Shown one piece after another: positions 7,315 through 16,865 of a stretch of 64,000 nt of DNA (position 1 is its first letter; each line of letters starts with the position of its first letter). This DNA is from VXPQ01 sp964608315 (GTDB lineage Bacteria; Bacteroidota; Rhodothermia; Rhodothermales; VXPQ01), in contig CAZSNF010000007.1 of NCBI GenBank assembly GCA_964608315.1, forward strand, positions 75,835 to 139,834. The letters are read 5' to 3'. A model generated the notes under the pieces. It was not told the origin of the DNA, ran no database searches, and saw nothing but the letters and a program-made list of their open reading frames with translations. The translations under genes and the position numbers were made by a program.

Positions 7315-8736
7315 TTATTCCAGGTCGGCGCGGTACAGGACGGGCGCTCCAGGCCCGGTCCAGCCTGTTTCCGCCCACAGTTCAAGCACGGCGATGTTGA
7401 ATGCGCGTACGCGTTCGTAATACGCCGCTTTCAGTTCGAGGTTTGCCCGCACGGCGTCCACCAGGTTTTCCGTATCGCCCAGGTCGAGGTCGAAGTTGAT
7501 TTGCTCGGTGCGCAACCATTCTCCACTGATGGTCAGGGCTTCGTTTTGCGCTTCCATGGCGGCGCGGGTCGCGACGACGTTTCGCCAGGCCGCTTCCGCC
7601 TCGAACAGGACAAGTTGTCGGGCAGCCGTCATCTGATGCCGCACTTCGTTGCGTTGCGCTTTGGCCTGCGCGACCCTGGCGCGCGTTTGCGCCATGTTGA
7701 GCGGCAGGCGCAAGCCGACGCCCGTACGGATGCTGCGTCCCAGATACGGGTCGTTGATAAAGGCATTCGTTTGGCGGTGTCGTCCGCTCGTCAACGTAAT
7801 TTTCGAATCGACCCCCAGGAAAAGTTGCGGAAAATAGTCGGCGCGCGCAATCTTGACTTGCGCTTCCCGCGCCGCCAGACCCGCCTCCGCCTGCCGGATT
7901 TCCGGGCGATTCTTCACGGCCATGCGCAGGTAAGTATCCAGAGAATCAAGCGCGAACGGTATGGGCTCCAGCAGAATTTCTTCCGGTTCGGGCAGGGCGC
8001 CTTCGGGCAGCAGCAATTGCCGCGCCAGGGCGCTTTGCGCCGTGCGCAGTCCCTGCTCGACTTCGACCACCCGCCGCAGAAATTCCTGTTCCGTAATGAG
8101 CACCTTGAACAGGTCGGCGTCGTCCACATCCTCTGCGCCCTCGTCAAGGAGCCGCCGGATTTCGGATTTGGCCTGCTCCACGATATCGCCTGCCTGCGCG
8201 GTCAGCAGGACCAGTTGCCTGGCGAGCAACAGATTACAGTACAGCGCACCGGTGCGGAGCGCGACTTCGATTTTCTTTTTGCTTGCGGACGCTTCCTCCA
8301 CCCGTACGCCCTGCCGCGCCGCTTCGATGGAGCCTTTCAGGGCGCCCCAGGTGTAGAGTGGTTGCACCAGGCTGGTTTCGAATCGGTTCAGCGGACGCAG
8401 GGATTCCCAGTCGTTTTGCACTTCGGGATAGAGATACAGATGCTCTTTGGAAACGCCGGTGGGAAGATTGCGCAGTCCGGGCGCCGCCGCATGCGCGGTC
8501 TGGAGCGAAAACTCGGTGGCGAATCGACTTGCGCGGGCAAGTCGCTCCCGCGCCTGGGCGAAATCGACTTTCGAGGCAGTGACGCCTACCTCCGGGCTCA
8601 CGTCCAGCGCCCGCCGGATCGCCGTTTCGAGGCGTATATGGAAGGTGTCCGGCGTCTGGGCGACGGCGGATACGGGAACGAAGAGGGCGAGGACGTACAG
8701 CAGGGCCCTCGCCCGGCGCGAGGCGTATGGTTGCAT
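7315..8736 (-). CDS. TolC-family outer membrane efflux protein
   Basis: Predicted trimeric outer-membrane channel subunit for tripartite efflux. The 473-residue product has a signal peptide (ALLYVLALFVPVSAVAQ) followed by two homologous halves of long alpha-helices, seen as heptad-like Ala/Glu/Arg-rich stretches with the recurrent LETAIRRALDVSPEVGVTAS and AVKNRPEIRQAEAGLAAREA openings. The length is normal for the family. It lies 11 bases downstream of the HAD gene and 107 bases upstream of the mlaC-like gene, all on the minus strand, suggesting one transcript. The pump and adaptor are not encoded here; the neighbour suggests a role in envelope lipid traffic, which is an inference. Confidence 0.88.
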   Translation of the reverse strand: MQPYASRRARALLYVLALFVPVSAVAQTPDTFHIRLETAIRRALDVSPEVGVTASKVDFAQARERLARASRFATEFSLQTAHAAAPGLRNLPTGVSKEHLYLYPEVQNDWESLRPLNRFETSLVQPLYTWGALKGSIEAARQGVRVEEASASKKKIEVALRTGALYCNLLLARQLVLLTAQAGDIVEQAKSEIRRLLDEGAEDVDDADLFKVLITEQEFLRRVVEVEQGLRTAQSALARQLLLPEGALPEPEEILLEPIPFALDSLDTYLRMAVKNRPEIRQAEAGLAAREAQVKIARADYFPQLFLGVDSKITLTSGRHRQTNAFINDPYLGRSIRTGVGLRLPLNMAQTRARVAQAKAQRNEVRHQMTAARQLVLFEAEAAWRNVVATRAAMEAQNEALTISGEWLRTEQINFDLDLGDTENLVDAVRANLELKAAYYERVRAFNIAVLELWAETGWTGPGAPVLYRADLE

Positions 8737-8747
8737 GGGGCTATACG

Positions 8748-9467
8748 CTATGGGTCCATAAGGTTCGGCAATACGTTCAGGTCGTCGATCACGGCGTCCG
8801 CTCCCTGTTCGCGCAACAAAGATGCCATTTCGTCCTTGTTTTCGATATAGGGGGGGATGAAGCCTATTGCGCGCACCCCGGCGTCCCGGGCGCAGGCCAT
8901 GTCGTCCACGGAATCGCCGACATAGGCGGCTTTTTCAGGGGGAACGTCGTGTCCCGCCGCCGCGAGTATCGCCAGGGCGCGCCGGAGAGGGAACGGGTCC
9001 GGTTTGGGACGTTCTCCCTGTTGTTCTTTGGCCACGATCCAGGGAAAGTACGTCTCCCACCCGAAACGCCGGACGGTCCATGTTGCTTCCGCGTGCGGCC
9101 GTCCCGTGACGACGGCCATCGGGCGCCCGCCCGCGCAGAGCCGATCCAGCGTAGCGGTTTGCATCAGTGCGGGTTCTTGCGCAATGAAGCCATTCCAGGC
9201 CGTTCCCCGGTATCGCTTTTGGAAAGCGTCCACGACCTGGCTCAGCGGTGCGCTCACGCCCCGCTCGGCGATGATGGCGCGCGTCAGTCGCCAGTCGTCG
9301 TTGAACCCTCCCATGTTTTTGTAGCGCTGGATGGCGTCGGGGGGCAGTTTCCGGCCCGTGAATTCTTCCACCGTTTCTTCCACGGCGCGTCGATAGGAAC
9401 GCGACACGTCCACGAGTACGCCATCCATGTCGAAGAAAAGCGCCCTGACCTCGGTCTTGCCCGCCAT
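8748..9467 (-). CDS. HAD-superfamily hydrolase (subfamily IA)
   Basis: Predicted phosphatase of 239 residues with all HAD motifs. Motif I is FFDMDGVLVD, motif II lies in MAVVTGRPHAEATW, the motif III lysine in ERPKPDP, and motif IV is YVGDSVDDMACARDAG. A helical cap sits between motifs I and II. The stretch VLVDVSRSYRRAVEETV after motif I is typical of the HAD-IA group often found near histidine biosynthesis genes, but no his genes are near here, so the substrate is open. The gene begins six bases after the rho stop codon and is likely co-transcribed with rho, the TolC-like and the MlaC-like genes. Confidence 0.82.
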   Translation of the reverse strand: MAGKTEVRALFFDMDGVLVDVSRSYRRAVEETVEEFTGRKLPPDAIQRYKNMGGFNDDWRLTRAIIAERGVSAPLSQVVDAFQKRYRGTAWNGFIAQEPALMQTATLDRLCAGGRPMAVVTGRPHAEATWTVRRFGWETYFPWIVAKEQQGERPKPDPFPLRRALAILAAAGHDVPPEKAAYVGDSVDDMACARDAGVRAIGFIPPYIENKDEMASLLREQGADAVIDDLNVLPNLMDP

Positions 9468-9473
9468 GGCGCC

Positions 9474-11279
9474 CTACGAATTCATAGTGACGAGAAATTC
9501 GTCATTGTTCCTGGTGCCCCGCATTTTGTCGAGCAGGAACGTCATGGCGTCGATCGGCGACATGTCGGCAAGAAGTTTTCGAAGAATCCAGATGCGTCCG
9601 AGCCGGGCGTCCGGCACAAGCAATTCTTCCCGCCGCGTTCCCGACATAATCACATTAATCGCGGGGAATATGCGTCGATCAGCGAGGTTGCGATCCAGCA
9701 CGATCTCCGAGTTGCCGGTTCCCTTGAATTCTTCGAAGATCACCTCGTCCATCCGGCTTCCCGTGTCGATGAGCGCCGTCCCGATGATGGTCAGCGATCC
9801 GCCTTCTTCCACGTTCCGGGCGGCGCCGAAAAAGCGTTTCGGATTGCGCAAGGCGCCCGCCTCCATGCCGCCGGAGAGGGTTTTGCCCGTGTTCGGGGTC
9901 ACCGTATTGTTCGCTCGCGCCAGCCGCGTGATGGAATCCAGAAGAATCACCACGTCCTGTCCGGCCTCCACCAGCCGCTTGGCTTTCTCCAGCACGATAT
10001 CCACCACCTGGACGTGTTGCTCGGCTTTCTGGTCGAAGGTCGAGGAAATAACCTCGCCGCGCACGTTCCGCTCCATGTCCGTAACTTCTTCGGGCCGTTC
10101 GTCCACGAGCAGTACGATCAGATACGCTTCCGGGTGATTCGTCGTGATGGCGTTGGCTATTTTCTGGAGCAGCACGGTTTTGCCCGTTTTCGGCTGGGCC
10201 ACGATCAGCGCCCGCTGGCCTTTCCCGATCGGCGTAAACAAGTCGAGGATGCGGGTATTGTAATCGCCCGGATGCGTTTCGAGGCGGAGGTGCTCCATGG
10301 GATAGAGCGGCGTGAGATAGTCGAATCCTTGCCGTTCTTCGATTTCTTCTGGTTTGCGCCCGTTGATCGTATTCACTTGTATGAGCGCAAAGAAACGTTC
10401 TCCCTCTTTGGGCGGGCGAACTTCTCCATCGACCGTGTCCCCCAGTTGCAAACTGAAACGCTTGATCTGCGACGGGGAAACGTAAATGTCGTCCGGGCTG
10501 GGGAGGTAATTGTACTCCGCCGAGCGCAGGAAACCGTAGCCGTCGGGGAGCACTTCCAGCACCCCGATTTTGCGGATCATGCCTTCCAGTTCGGTGCGCC
10601 TCGGGTCGTGGGCGGCCATGTACTCCGGGCGCCCTTCGTAGATATTTCTGCGGCGCGCTTCCTGCGCCCGGGGGTCCCGGCCCCGGCGGCTATTCTTGCG
10701 CGGGTCCGGCGAACGTCGCTTCATGCGCCGATCGTCCGGGCGCTCCCGTTCGTCTCCCCCGGGTTCGCGGCGAGGCGGTCTTTTCCGTTCGCCGCCCGCC
10801 GCGTTTCCCGGCTGCGCGCGATGTCTGTCGCGGGGTCGCGCGGCGGCGTGTCCGCCTGCATTGCTCCGCGCATTGTCGGCGGGCGAAGCCGGACGTTTGC
10901 GTTCCGGCCCCGGCGTTTGTTCTCGTCGCAGAGCCTGTCCGGGAGTCGGGCGCGGACGGTCGCCGTTCGAACGCTTGCGGTTCTCGCCGGACCGGGACGC
11001 CGGCGCCGCGTCGGCGGGCGGAGCCGGACGGTTTTCGCTGGGGGGAGCAGGCCTGTTTTCCAGACGCGGTCGGCGTTCGGGCGGAAGACTGCGCTGCGGG
11101 TTCGGGCGGGCCGTACGAGCGCGCAAGGAGCCGTTGCCGGCGACGACTTCGGCATTCGCCTCAATGATGCGATAGATCAAGTCTTCCTTGCGACTCTGGG
11201 AATAGCCGCTCAGGCCAAGGCCGCGAGCGAGTTCCTTCAGTTCCGGGAGTTTCTTTTTTTGTAAATCGTGGATGTTCAT
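9474..11279 (-). CDS. rho: Transcription termination factor Rho
   Basis: Hexameric RNA-dependent ATPase that ends transcription. The 601-residue product starts with a Rho_N/SAP-like domain (MNIHDLQKKKLPELKELARG). An insertion of about 150 residues rich in Arg, Pro, Asn and Gly follows (about 50-205). The RNA-binding cold-shock-like domain contains GYGFLRSAEYNYLPSPDDIY. The ATPase has the P-loop VAQPKTGKTVLLQKIA, Walker B VVILLDSITRLARA and the Q/R loops. Long basic insertions are usual in Bacteroidota Rho and are thought to strengthen RNA binding. ATG 11279 matches the family N-terminus; the open frame extends 22 codons further upstream without support. Confidence 0.97.
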   Translation of the reverse strand: MNIHDLQKKKLPELKELARGLGLSGYSQSRKEDLIYRIIEANAEVVAGNGSLRARTARPNPQRSLPPERRPRLENRPAPPSENRPAPPADAAPASRSGENRKRSNGDRPRPTPGQALRREQTPGPERKRPASPADNARSNAGGHAAARPRDRHRAQPGNAAGGERKRPPRREPGGDERERPDDRRMKRRSPDPRKNSRRGRDPRAQEARRRNIYEGRPEYMAAHDPRRTELEGMIRKIGVLEVLPDGYGFLRSAEYNYLPSPDDIYVSPSQIKRFSLQLGDTVDGEVRPPKEGERFFALIQVNTINGRKPEEIEERQGFDYLTPLYPMEHLRLETHPGDYNTRILDLFTPIGKGQRALIVAQPKTGKTVLLQKIANAITTNHPEAYLIVLLVDERPEEVTDMERNVRGEVISSTFDQKAEQHVQVVDIVLEKAKRLVEAGQDVVILLDSITRLARANNTVTPNTGKTLSGGMEAGALRNPKRFFGAARNVEEGGSLTIIGTALIDTGSRMDEVIFEEFKGTGNSEIVLDRNLADRRIFPAINVIMSGTRREELLVPDARLGRIWILRKLLADMSPIDAMTFLLDKMRGTRNNDEFLVTMNS

Positions 11280-11565
11280 CGTTGTCGATAAGGGTATTGC
11301 AGGCGGAAGGGGGCCTTCCGGGTGAAAGACGAAAACCGGCGCCAACGGTCAGAAAGAAATTCCGCGTTGCGCTTGTCGGCTTCGCATATGGACGCGAGGC
11401 GCGTCTGACAGGGGACAGAAACAAACTCGGTGGGATGAATAATCTGCCGCGGTCCAGACAGAGAGATGGGCCGTCGGGACCAGGGAGCTTCGAGAGCGCG
11501 CATACGATAACGTACGGCAATAGACCTGCTCTCCGGGTAACAAGATAGGCTTTCCCGACGGGAAG

Positions 11566-12873
11566 TCAAATTTTTCTGCTTAAAAATCTGGAATCGGGTT
11601 GCAGGGGCAGGTCCTCCCGCCGCATGGCGATGCGGTGCGAGCCGGTCGCGAGCAACGTATCCGCTTCGGAGGCTTCGGCAAGAAACGTCTGTACGCCTTC
11701 CCGGATCGTGCAGGGCGCGCCCGTCCGTACGCCTGCCTTTCGCAGTATGTCCGCCAGTTCTTCCGGCGCGCACATGCGCCCGGTTGTCGGCTGCACGGGC
11801 CGGACGTACGCGCCGGCTTTGGCGAACAACCGGCCCATCGCCGCAGTATCCTTGTCCCGCATGACCCCGAACAACACCGTCAGGGCGCTTCCTTCCTGTC
11901 GGAACGCTTCCAGATGGCGCAGGATGGCCGCCAGCGCATCCGCGTTGTGCGCCGCATCCGCCGCCACCAGCGGTTGTTCGAGCAGCACGTCCCAGCGACC
12001 GCGCAATCCGGTCAATGCGCAGACGTTTTTCAGGCCCGTCCGCACGGCATGTTCGTCGAAATGCAGGAGTTCCGCGCTGCGCAGGGCGGTCAGCGCGTTC
12101 CGGATTTGATGTTTCCCGGCCAGGCCCACATGCAGATCCCGCCAGGTTCGGCGCGGCGTGGACGCCGTCACCGTCGATCGGGTCAGGCAAACGGTTTCCG
12201 ACAGCGTCCGTACTTCTTGCTTGATCCAGTGCAGGGGCGCGCCGCGCGTTTCGGCGACGCCCCCGATTATTTGGACCGCAGGAGATCGGGCGCCCGTTAC
12301 CACGGGGACGCCGGGCTTGATAATGCCGGCCTTCTCTTGCGCGATGCGTTCGATGGAGTCTCCCAGAAACCGGGTATGGTCCAGGGCGACGTCGGTGATG
12401 ATCGACAGCTCCGGGAGCAATATATTCGTGGCGTCGAGTCGTCCGCCCATGCCCGCCTCGACGACAGCCAGATCGACATGCTTTTCCGCAAAGTATAACA
12501 GACTGAGCGCAAAGGTCAGTTCGAAGAAGCTGGGTTGCGTTCGCTCGATTAGCGGCTGCGCCCGATCCAGCGCGTCGGCCAGCCAGCGTTCCGGCGCGGC
12601 CTGTCCGTCGATGCGCATGCGTTCCGTCACGCTCCACAAGTGCGGCGACGTATGCAACCCGGTTCGCAAGCCCGCCGCCGAGCTCGCCGCAGCAAGAAAC
12701 GACGCCGTGGACCCCTTCCCGTTCGTGCCGGCCACATGCACGGTCCGGAAGGCGTCCTGGGGCCGTCCGAGCGCGTCCAGAAGCTGGCGCGTACGTTCGA
12801 GGCCGGGTTTCCATATTCCCCGGTCCGCAAATCGGGGAAGTTGCGCAAGCAGGGCGTCTGTGTCTGACGTCAT
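11566..12873 (-). CDS. folC: Dihydrofolate synthase / folylpolyglutamate synthase
   Basis: Adds glutamate to dihydropteroate and then to folates, a Mur-ligase-like ATP-dependent reaction in the cytoplasm. The 435-residue product has the P-loop VHVAGTNGKGSTASF (GTNGKGS at 49-55), the strand GMGGRLDATN with the folate-site glycines, DHTRFLGDSIERIAQEKAGI and the C-domain motif VAADAAHNADALAA. Its ATG overlaps the tsaE stop codon as ATGA, the second such overlap in porX-tsaE-folC, so its translation is probably coupled to tsaE. The roughly 285 bases between this gene and rho show no additional gene. Confidence 0.95.
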   Translation of the reverse strand: MTSDTDALLAQLPRFADRGIWKPGLERTRQLLDALGRPQDAFRTVHVAGTNGKGSTASFLAAASSAAGLRTGLHTSPHLWSVTERMRIDGQAAPERWLADALDRAQPLIERTQPSFFELTFALSLLYFAEKHVDLAVVEAGMGGRLDATNILLPELSIITDVALDHTRFLGDSIERIAQEKAGIIKPGVPVVTGARSPAVQIIGGVAETRGAPLHWIKQEVRTLSETVCLTRSTVTASTPRRTWRDLHVGLAGKHQIRNALTALRSAELLHFDEHAVRTGLKNVCALTGLRGRWDVLLEQPLVAADAAHNADALAAILRHLEAFRQEGSALTVLFGVMRDKDTAAMGRLFAKAGAYVRPVQPTTGRMCAPEELADILRKAGVRTGAPCTIREGVQTFLAEASEADTLLATGSHRIAMRREDLPLQPDSRFLSRKI

Positions 12874-13307
12874 GGCGCGCGACCGCCAAAATGGATGCTT
12901 CGTTCGCTTTCTGTTTCCTGGCGCATGCGGAACCGCAACGTTTCCGGGGGCAGCAGCGGCTCGACGCGATCAGCCCACTCGACGATGCATATCCCGTTTC
13001 CAAAAAAATACTCCTCGTATCCCAGCTCGAAAAACTCGCCCAGCGTTTCTGTCCGGTAAGCGTCGAAATGGTACACGGGCCAGGCGCCGCCGTCGTACTC
13101 GCGGAGCATGGAAAACGTGGGGCTGGTAACCTGTTCGGCGGTCAGGCCAAGTCCCTCGCACAGTCCTTGCGCAAACACCGTCTTGCCCGCCCCGAGCGTT
13201 CCGTACAGCCCGACGACATCCCCCGCCCGGAGTTGTTTCGCGGCGGCGCGTCCGAGCCGGCGGGTTTCCGCCGCGCTGGCGGTGCGTGCGGGAAAAAGAT
13301 GTTTCAT
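12870..13307 (-). CDS. tsaE: tRNA threonylcarbamoyladenosine biosynthesis ATPase TsaE
   Basis: ATPase that works with TsaB and TsaD to make the t6A modification at position 37 of ANN-decoding tRNAs. The 145-residue product is the usual size and has the P-loop LYGTLGAGKTVFAQGLCEGL (GTLGAGKT at 36-43), VTSPTFSML (switch), HFDAYRT and CIVEWADRVEPLLP. The start ATG 13307 overlaps the porX stop as ATGA; longer frames over porX are artefacts. The gene therefore sits between a T9SS regulator and folate synthesis in a translationally coupled set. Confidence 0.95.
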   Translation of the reverse strand: MKHLFPARTASAAETRRLGRAAAKQLRAGDVVGLYGTLGAGKTVFAQGLCEGLGLTAEQVTSPTFSMLREYDGGAWPVYHFDAYRTETLGEFFELGYEEYFFGNGICIVEWADRVEPLLPPETLRFRMRQETESERSIHFGGRAP

Positions 13308-14860
13308 GCCTTGGGTCGCAGGGTCGCGACCGGCAGAATCATTTCCTCGAGCGAAGCCCCGCCGTGCTGCATCGTGTCCCGATACAGATTCTGGTAATGG
13401 TGGAAATTCGTGGGGTACACGAAATAATAATCTTCCCTGGCGATAATGTAGTTGGTGCTCGCCTCGTTTTGCGGCAGCCCGTAGGATTCGGGGTCCGCCA
13501 CGAGAATCGCATGTTTTTCGTTGCATTTCACGCTGCGCCCATACTTGTAGCGAAGCGCCGTGGACGTATTCCGGTCGCCATGCACTTTGGCGGACCGCAG
13601 GCTTCTGATGGCGCCGTGATCGGTCGTGACCACGATAGTGCATTCCGCCCGGGCGAATTCGACGAAGGCCTGGTATAGCCAGGAATGTTCGAACCAGGTG
13701 CGCGTCAAGGCCCGGTAGGCTCGTTCGTCCGGCGCGATTTCCTTGAGCACGTCCGAATCGGACCGGCTGTGCGCCAGAATATCCACGAAATTAATCACGA
13801 TGGCGCTCAGATCCTGCGCAAGGAACGCGTCCGTTTGCCGGCCGAATTCCCGGCCGTCCCGGGACTTTACCAGTTTCTGGTAGCGTATCTTCGGGTCCAG
13901 GCGGTTCCGTTGCATCAAATCCCGAAGGAACCGTTCTTCGTCTCGATTGCGGCTGTGCTCGTCGTCCTCGCCGCTTTCCCACGTTTCCCGGTACCGTTTT
14001 GCGATATCCGCGGGCAACAGGCCGCTGAAGATCGCGTTGCGGGAATACGGCGTCGCCGTCGGCAGGATCGAGTAGTAGAAATCCTTTTCTATGTCGAACA
14101 AGTCGAACAGCAGCGTTTCCAGTTCCAGCCACTGGTCGTAGCGCATGCAATCGATAACCAGGAAAACGACGGGCTTTCCGGGCTGCATGTTCGGAACGAC
14201 ATATTTCGGAATCACGTCGTGCGAAAGCGTCGGACGATCTTCTCCCGGCCGCGCGCGAATCCATGCCGGATAGCGCTCTTCGACGAACTTGCCGAACGCC
14301 CGGTTTGCTTCCCGGTACTGGTCTTCGAGAATGTTGCGGGCCGCCTCGTCGCCTTTCAGTTCAATATCGTAATGCACCAGCTGCCTGTATACCTCGATCC
14401 ACTCCGCGTGCGTGAGCGGATTCATGAGCGCCTGGGTAATCCGGTTGAAGGATTGCAAATAATCGCGGGAGACTTTTTCCGTGCGCAGCCGGTTATGGTC
14501 CAGGAGCCGCTTGATCGTGAGCAATATCTGGCTTGGGTTTACCGGCTTGGTCAGGTAATCGCTGATTTGTCCGCCCAGCGCCTCTTCCATGAGGCGCTCC
14601 TCTTCGCTCTTGGTGACCATGACCACGGGCGTTTCCGGGGCTTTTTGCCGGATTTCTTCAAGAATATCAATGCCGCCCATGCCCGGCATCTGCTCGTCCA
14701 GCAGGATTACGTCGTAGCGCGCGCGGTCCGCCTCCCCGATGGCGTCCGCGCCGTTCGTTACGCTGGTCACGTCGTATCCTCGCGTTTCCAGAAAAAGAAT
14801 GTGCGGGCGCAGGAGATCGATTTCGTCGTCCGCCCACAGAATTTTGGGTTTGCCGGGCAT
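13304..14860 (-). CDS. porX: PorX-type response regulator with PglZ domain
   Basis: Two-component regulator linked in Bacteroidota to type IX secretion. The 518-residue product has an N-terminal receiver domain with acidic pocket D11/D12, phosphoacceptor D55 (in YDVILLDEQMPG) and the conserved lysine in DYLTKPVNP near 105. A helical linker leads into a PglZ/alkaline-phosphatase-like domain from about residue 205 to 510, with metal-site motifs VVFLVIDCMRYDQW, TPYSRNAIFSG and VTTDHGAIRS. In studied PorX proteins this domain is a phosphodiesterase acting on oligonucleotides. ATG 14860 fits the receiver start. The first gene of the porX-tsaE-folC set, it is divergent from pgm across a 211-bp gap that must hold both promoters. 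A T9SS-exported protein is encoded at 38294-41671. Confidence 0.92.
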   Translation of the reverse strand: MPGKPKILWADDEIDLLRPHILFLETRGYDVTSVTNGADAIGEADRARYDVILLDEQMPGMGGIDILEEIRQKAPETPVVMVTKSEEERLMEEALGGQISDYLTKPVNPSQILLTIKRLLDHNRLRTEKVSRDYLQSFNRITQALMNPLTHAEWIEVYRQLVHYDIELKGDEAARNILEDQYREANRAFGKFVEERYPAWIRARPGEDRPTLSHDVIPKYVVPNMQPGKPVVFLVIDCMRYDQWLELETLLFDLFDIEKDFYYSILPTATPYSRNAIFSGLLPADIAKRYRETWESGEDDEHSRNRDEERFLRDLMQRNRLDPKIRYQKLVKSRDGREFGRQTDAFLAQDLSAIVINFVDILAHSRSDSDVLKEIAPDERAYRALTRTWFEHSWLYQAFVEFARAECTIVVTTDHGAIRSLRSAKVHGDRNTSTALRYKYGRSVKCNEKHAILVADPESYGLPQNEASTNYIIAREDYYFVYPTNFHHYQNLYRDTMQHGGASLEEMILPVATLRPKA

Positions 14861-15071
14861 AGAGCAGGGGCGCGTTGGCGTTTGCTGCGGCGCGCGGCGG
14901 GAGCGCGCGCCGACTGTTTCCGTGCGTTCGCGTTGCAAGTTCCGTACTGCGCAATCGCCCTTCATACATTCCGAAAGGCGCTTCGTGTTCCTCTGAAGAT
15001 CGAACTTTGTCGTACCTTATGGCCGGCGCTACGCAATTCCCGCCGCACATACGCTCTCGCTTTACCAGATT

Positions 15072-16733
15072 ATGGCGCACCATGCCCTTGCGGGGAAGCC
15101 GGTTCCCCGCGACCTCGTCGTTCATATTCCCCGAATGATGGCCGCCTATTTTTCGGTCAGGCCCGATCCGCGCGAACCGTTGCAGCGCGTGTCGTTCGGC
15201 ACGTCGGGGCATCGCGGCGCAGCGCTCGAGGGGTCGTTCAACGACGACCATATCGCCGCGATATGCCAGGCTGTCGCCGAAGTGCGCGCCGCCAACGGGG
15301 TCCAGGGTCCGCTCCTGATCGGTATGGATACCCATGCCTTGTCGGAAGCAGCCTTTACGACGGCCCTTGAAGTGTTCGCTGCGAACGGCGTGACGGTGCA
15401 TCTGGACAAGGGCGATTCGGGTCCCGCGTACACGCCTACGCCCGTGTTGTCCCACGCCATTCTTCGGCGCAATGCGCGCGGCGAGGGCGGACTGGCGGAC
15501 GGCGTCATCATCACCCCGTCCCATAATCCCCCGGAGGACGGGGGGTTCAAGTATAATCCGCCGACGGGCGGCCCTGCCGATGCGGCGACGACCGGGCAGA
15601 TTCAGGATCGGGCGAACGAACTCCTCGAAGCCGGTTTGCAGGGCGTCCGCCGCATGACGATCATGCAGGCCCGCAGGGCGGATACGACCCGGGAAGTGGA
15701 TTTTATGACGCCGTATGTAGCGGACCTTGCCCAGGTTCTGGATATGGAAGCCATCGCCGCCTCCGGCCTGAAAATAGGGGCCGATCCCATGGGCGGGGCG
15801 GGGGCAGCGTACTGGGAGCCCATTGCGGACCGGTACGGGCTCGACATCGAGGTGGTCAACCCCGTCCTGGACCCGACCTTTTCGTTTATGACGCTCGACC
15901 GGGACGGCAAAACGCGCATGGATTGTTCGTCTCCGTACGCCATGGCGAGCCTCGTCGGACTGAAAGACCGGTTCGATATCGCGTTCGGCAACGATCCCGA
16001 TTTCGACCGCCATGGCGTCGTGACGAAAACCGGCGGCCTGATGCGTCCCAATCATTACCTGGCCGTCGCGATCGGATACCTGTTCCGGCATCGCCCGCTC
16101 TGGCCCGAAACCGCCGCCATCGGCAAGACGCTCGTATCCAGTTCCATGATCGACCGGGTGGCGCATGATCTGGGACGGCGGCTTGCGGAAGTCCCGGTGG
16201 GGTTCAAATGGTTCGTGGACGGGCTGGTCGACGGGTCGTACGGCTTTGGCGGAGAGGAGAGCGCCGGGGCCTCGTTCCTGCGCAAGGACGGTTCCGTATG
16301 GACGACCGACAAGGATGGTATTATTCTCAATCTGCTTGCTGCGGAGATGACCGCCGTTACGGGCCAGGACCCCGCCGAGCGCTATGCGCTTCTGGAGGAC
16401 TGTTTCGGATCTCCCGTATACGAACGCATGGATGCGCCCGCCACCCGTTCGCAGAAGGCGGCGCTTGCGAATCTTTCCCCGGATCAGGTGTCGGCGGCGG
16501 ACCTTGCCGGCGAGCCGATTATTGCGAAACGCACGCATGCCCCCGGCAACGGCGCTCCGATCGGCGGCCTCAAGGTGGTTACGGAAAACGGGTGGTTTGC
16601 GGCGAGGCCTTCCGGCACGGAAGAACTCTACAAGATTTATGCGGAGAGTTTTACAGGCGAAGAGCATCTCCGGAAAATCCAGGAAGAGGCCCAGGCGATG
16701 GTTCGGCGCGCGTTTGAGGATGCGGGCGCGTAA
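15072..16733 (+). CDS. pgm: Alpha-D-glucose phosphate-specific phosphoglucomutase
   Basis: Interconverts glucose 1- and 6-phosphate in the cytoplasm for glycogen, UDP-glucose and envelope sugar synthesis. The 553-residue product has the opening block VSFGTSGHRGAALEGSF, the catalytic phosphoserine loop IITPSHNPPEDGGFKYN with Ser150, the metal loop GNDPDFDRHGVV, the sugar-binding loop GFGGEESAGASF and the phosphate-binding RPSGTEELYKIYAESF. The N-terminus aligns residue for residue in layout with enterobacterial Pgm (MAxHxxAGxP…), which supports ATG 15072. Four bases after its stop codon a 4-bp target duplication and a MITE-B derivative begin. Confidence 0.97.
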   Translation: MAHHALAGKPVPRDLVVHIPRMMAAYFSVRPDPREPLQRVSFGTSGHRGAALEGSFNDDHIAAICQAVAEVRAANGVQGPLLIGMDTHALSEAAFTTALEVFAANGVTVHLDKGDSGPAYTPTPVLSHAILRRNARGEGGLADGVIITPSHNPPEDGGFKYNPPTGGPADAATTGQIQDRANELLEAGLQGVRRMTIMQARRADTTREVDFMTPYVADLAQVLDMEAIAASGLKIGADPMGGAGAAYWEPIADRYGLDIEVVNPVLDPTFSFMTLDRDGKTRMDCSSPYAMASLVGLKDRFDIAFGNDPDFDRHGVVTKTGGLMRPNHYLAVAIGYLFRHRPLWPETAAIGKTLVSSSMIDRVAHDLGRRLAEVPVGFKWFVDGLVDGSYGFGGEESAGASFLRKDGSVWTTDKDGIILNLLAAEMTAVTGQDPAERYALLEDCFGSPVYERMDAPATRSQKAALANLSPDQVSAADLAGEPIIAKRTHAPGNGAPIGGLKVVTENGWFAARPSGTEELYKIYAESFTGEEHLRKIQEEAQAMVRRAFEDAGA

Positions 16734-16739
16734 TCATAA

Positions 16740-16861
16740 GGACACTCTGATTAAATCTACTTCGGTCAGCGCTTCACTGTCGCCTGCCATGCTGCTTCGT
16801 CATTTCTTGCCAGCGCACCCCTCGCAAGCCTCTGAGCTTTGCGGACTTAATCAGAGTATCC
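16740..16861. mobile_element. MITE-B internally deleted copy (122 bp)
   Basis: Both MITE-B ends are present: GGACACTCTGATTAAATC on the left and ACTTAATCAGAGTATCC on the right. About 130 bp of the interior is missing. It is flanked by the direct repeat ATAA (16736-16739 and 16862-16865). This shows that deleted derivatives keep ends and target duplications, as in non-autonomous transposons. Confidence 0.9.
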
Positions 16862-16865
16862 ATAA

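Noticed and set aside
14667..16667. Long minus-strand frame across pgm
   Set aside because: Shadow of the plus-strand pgm gene, which has all catalytic motifs.
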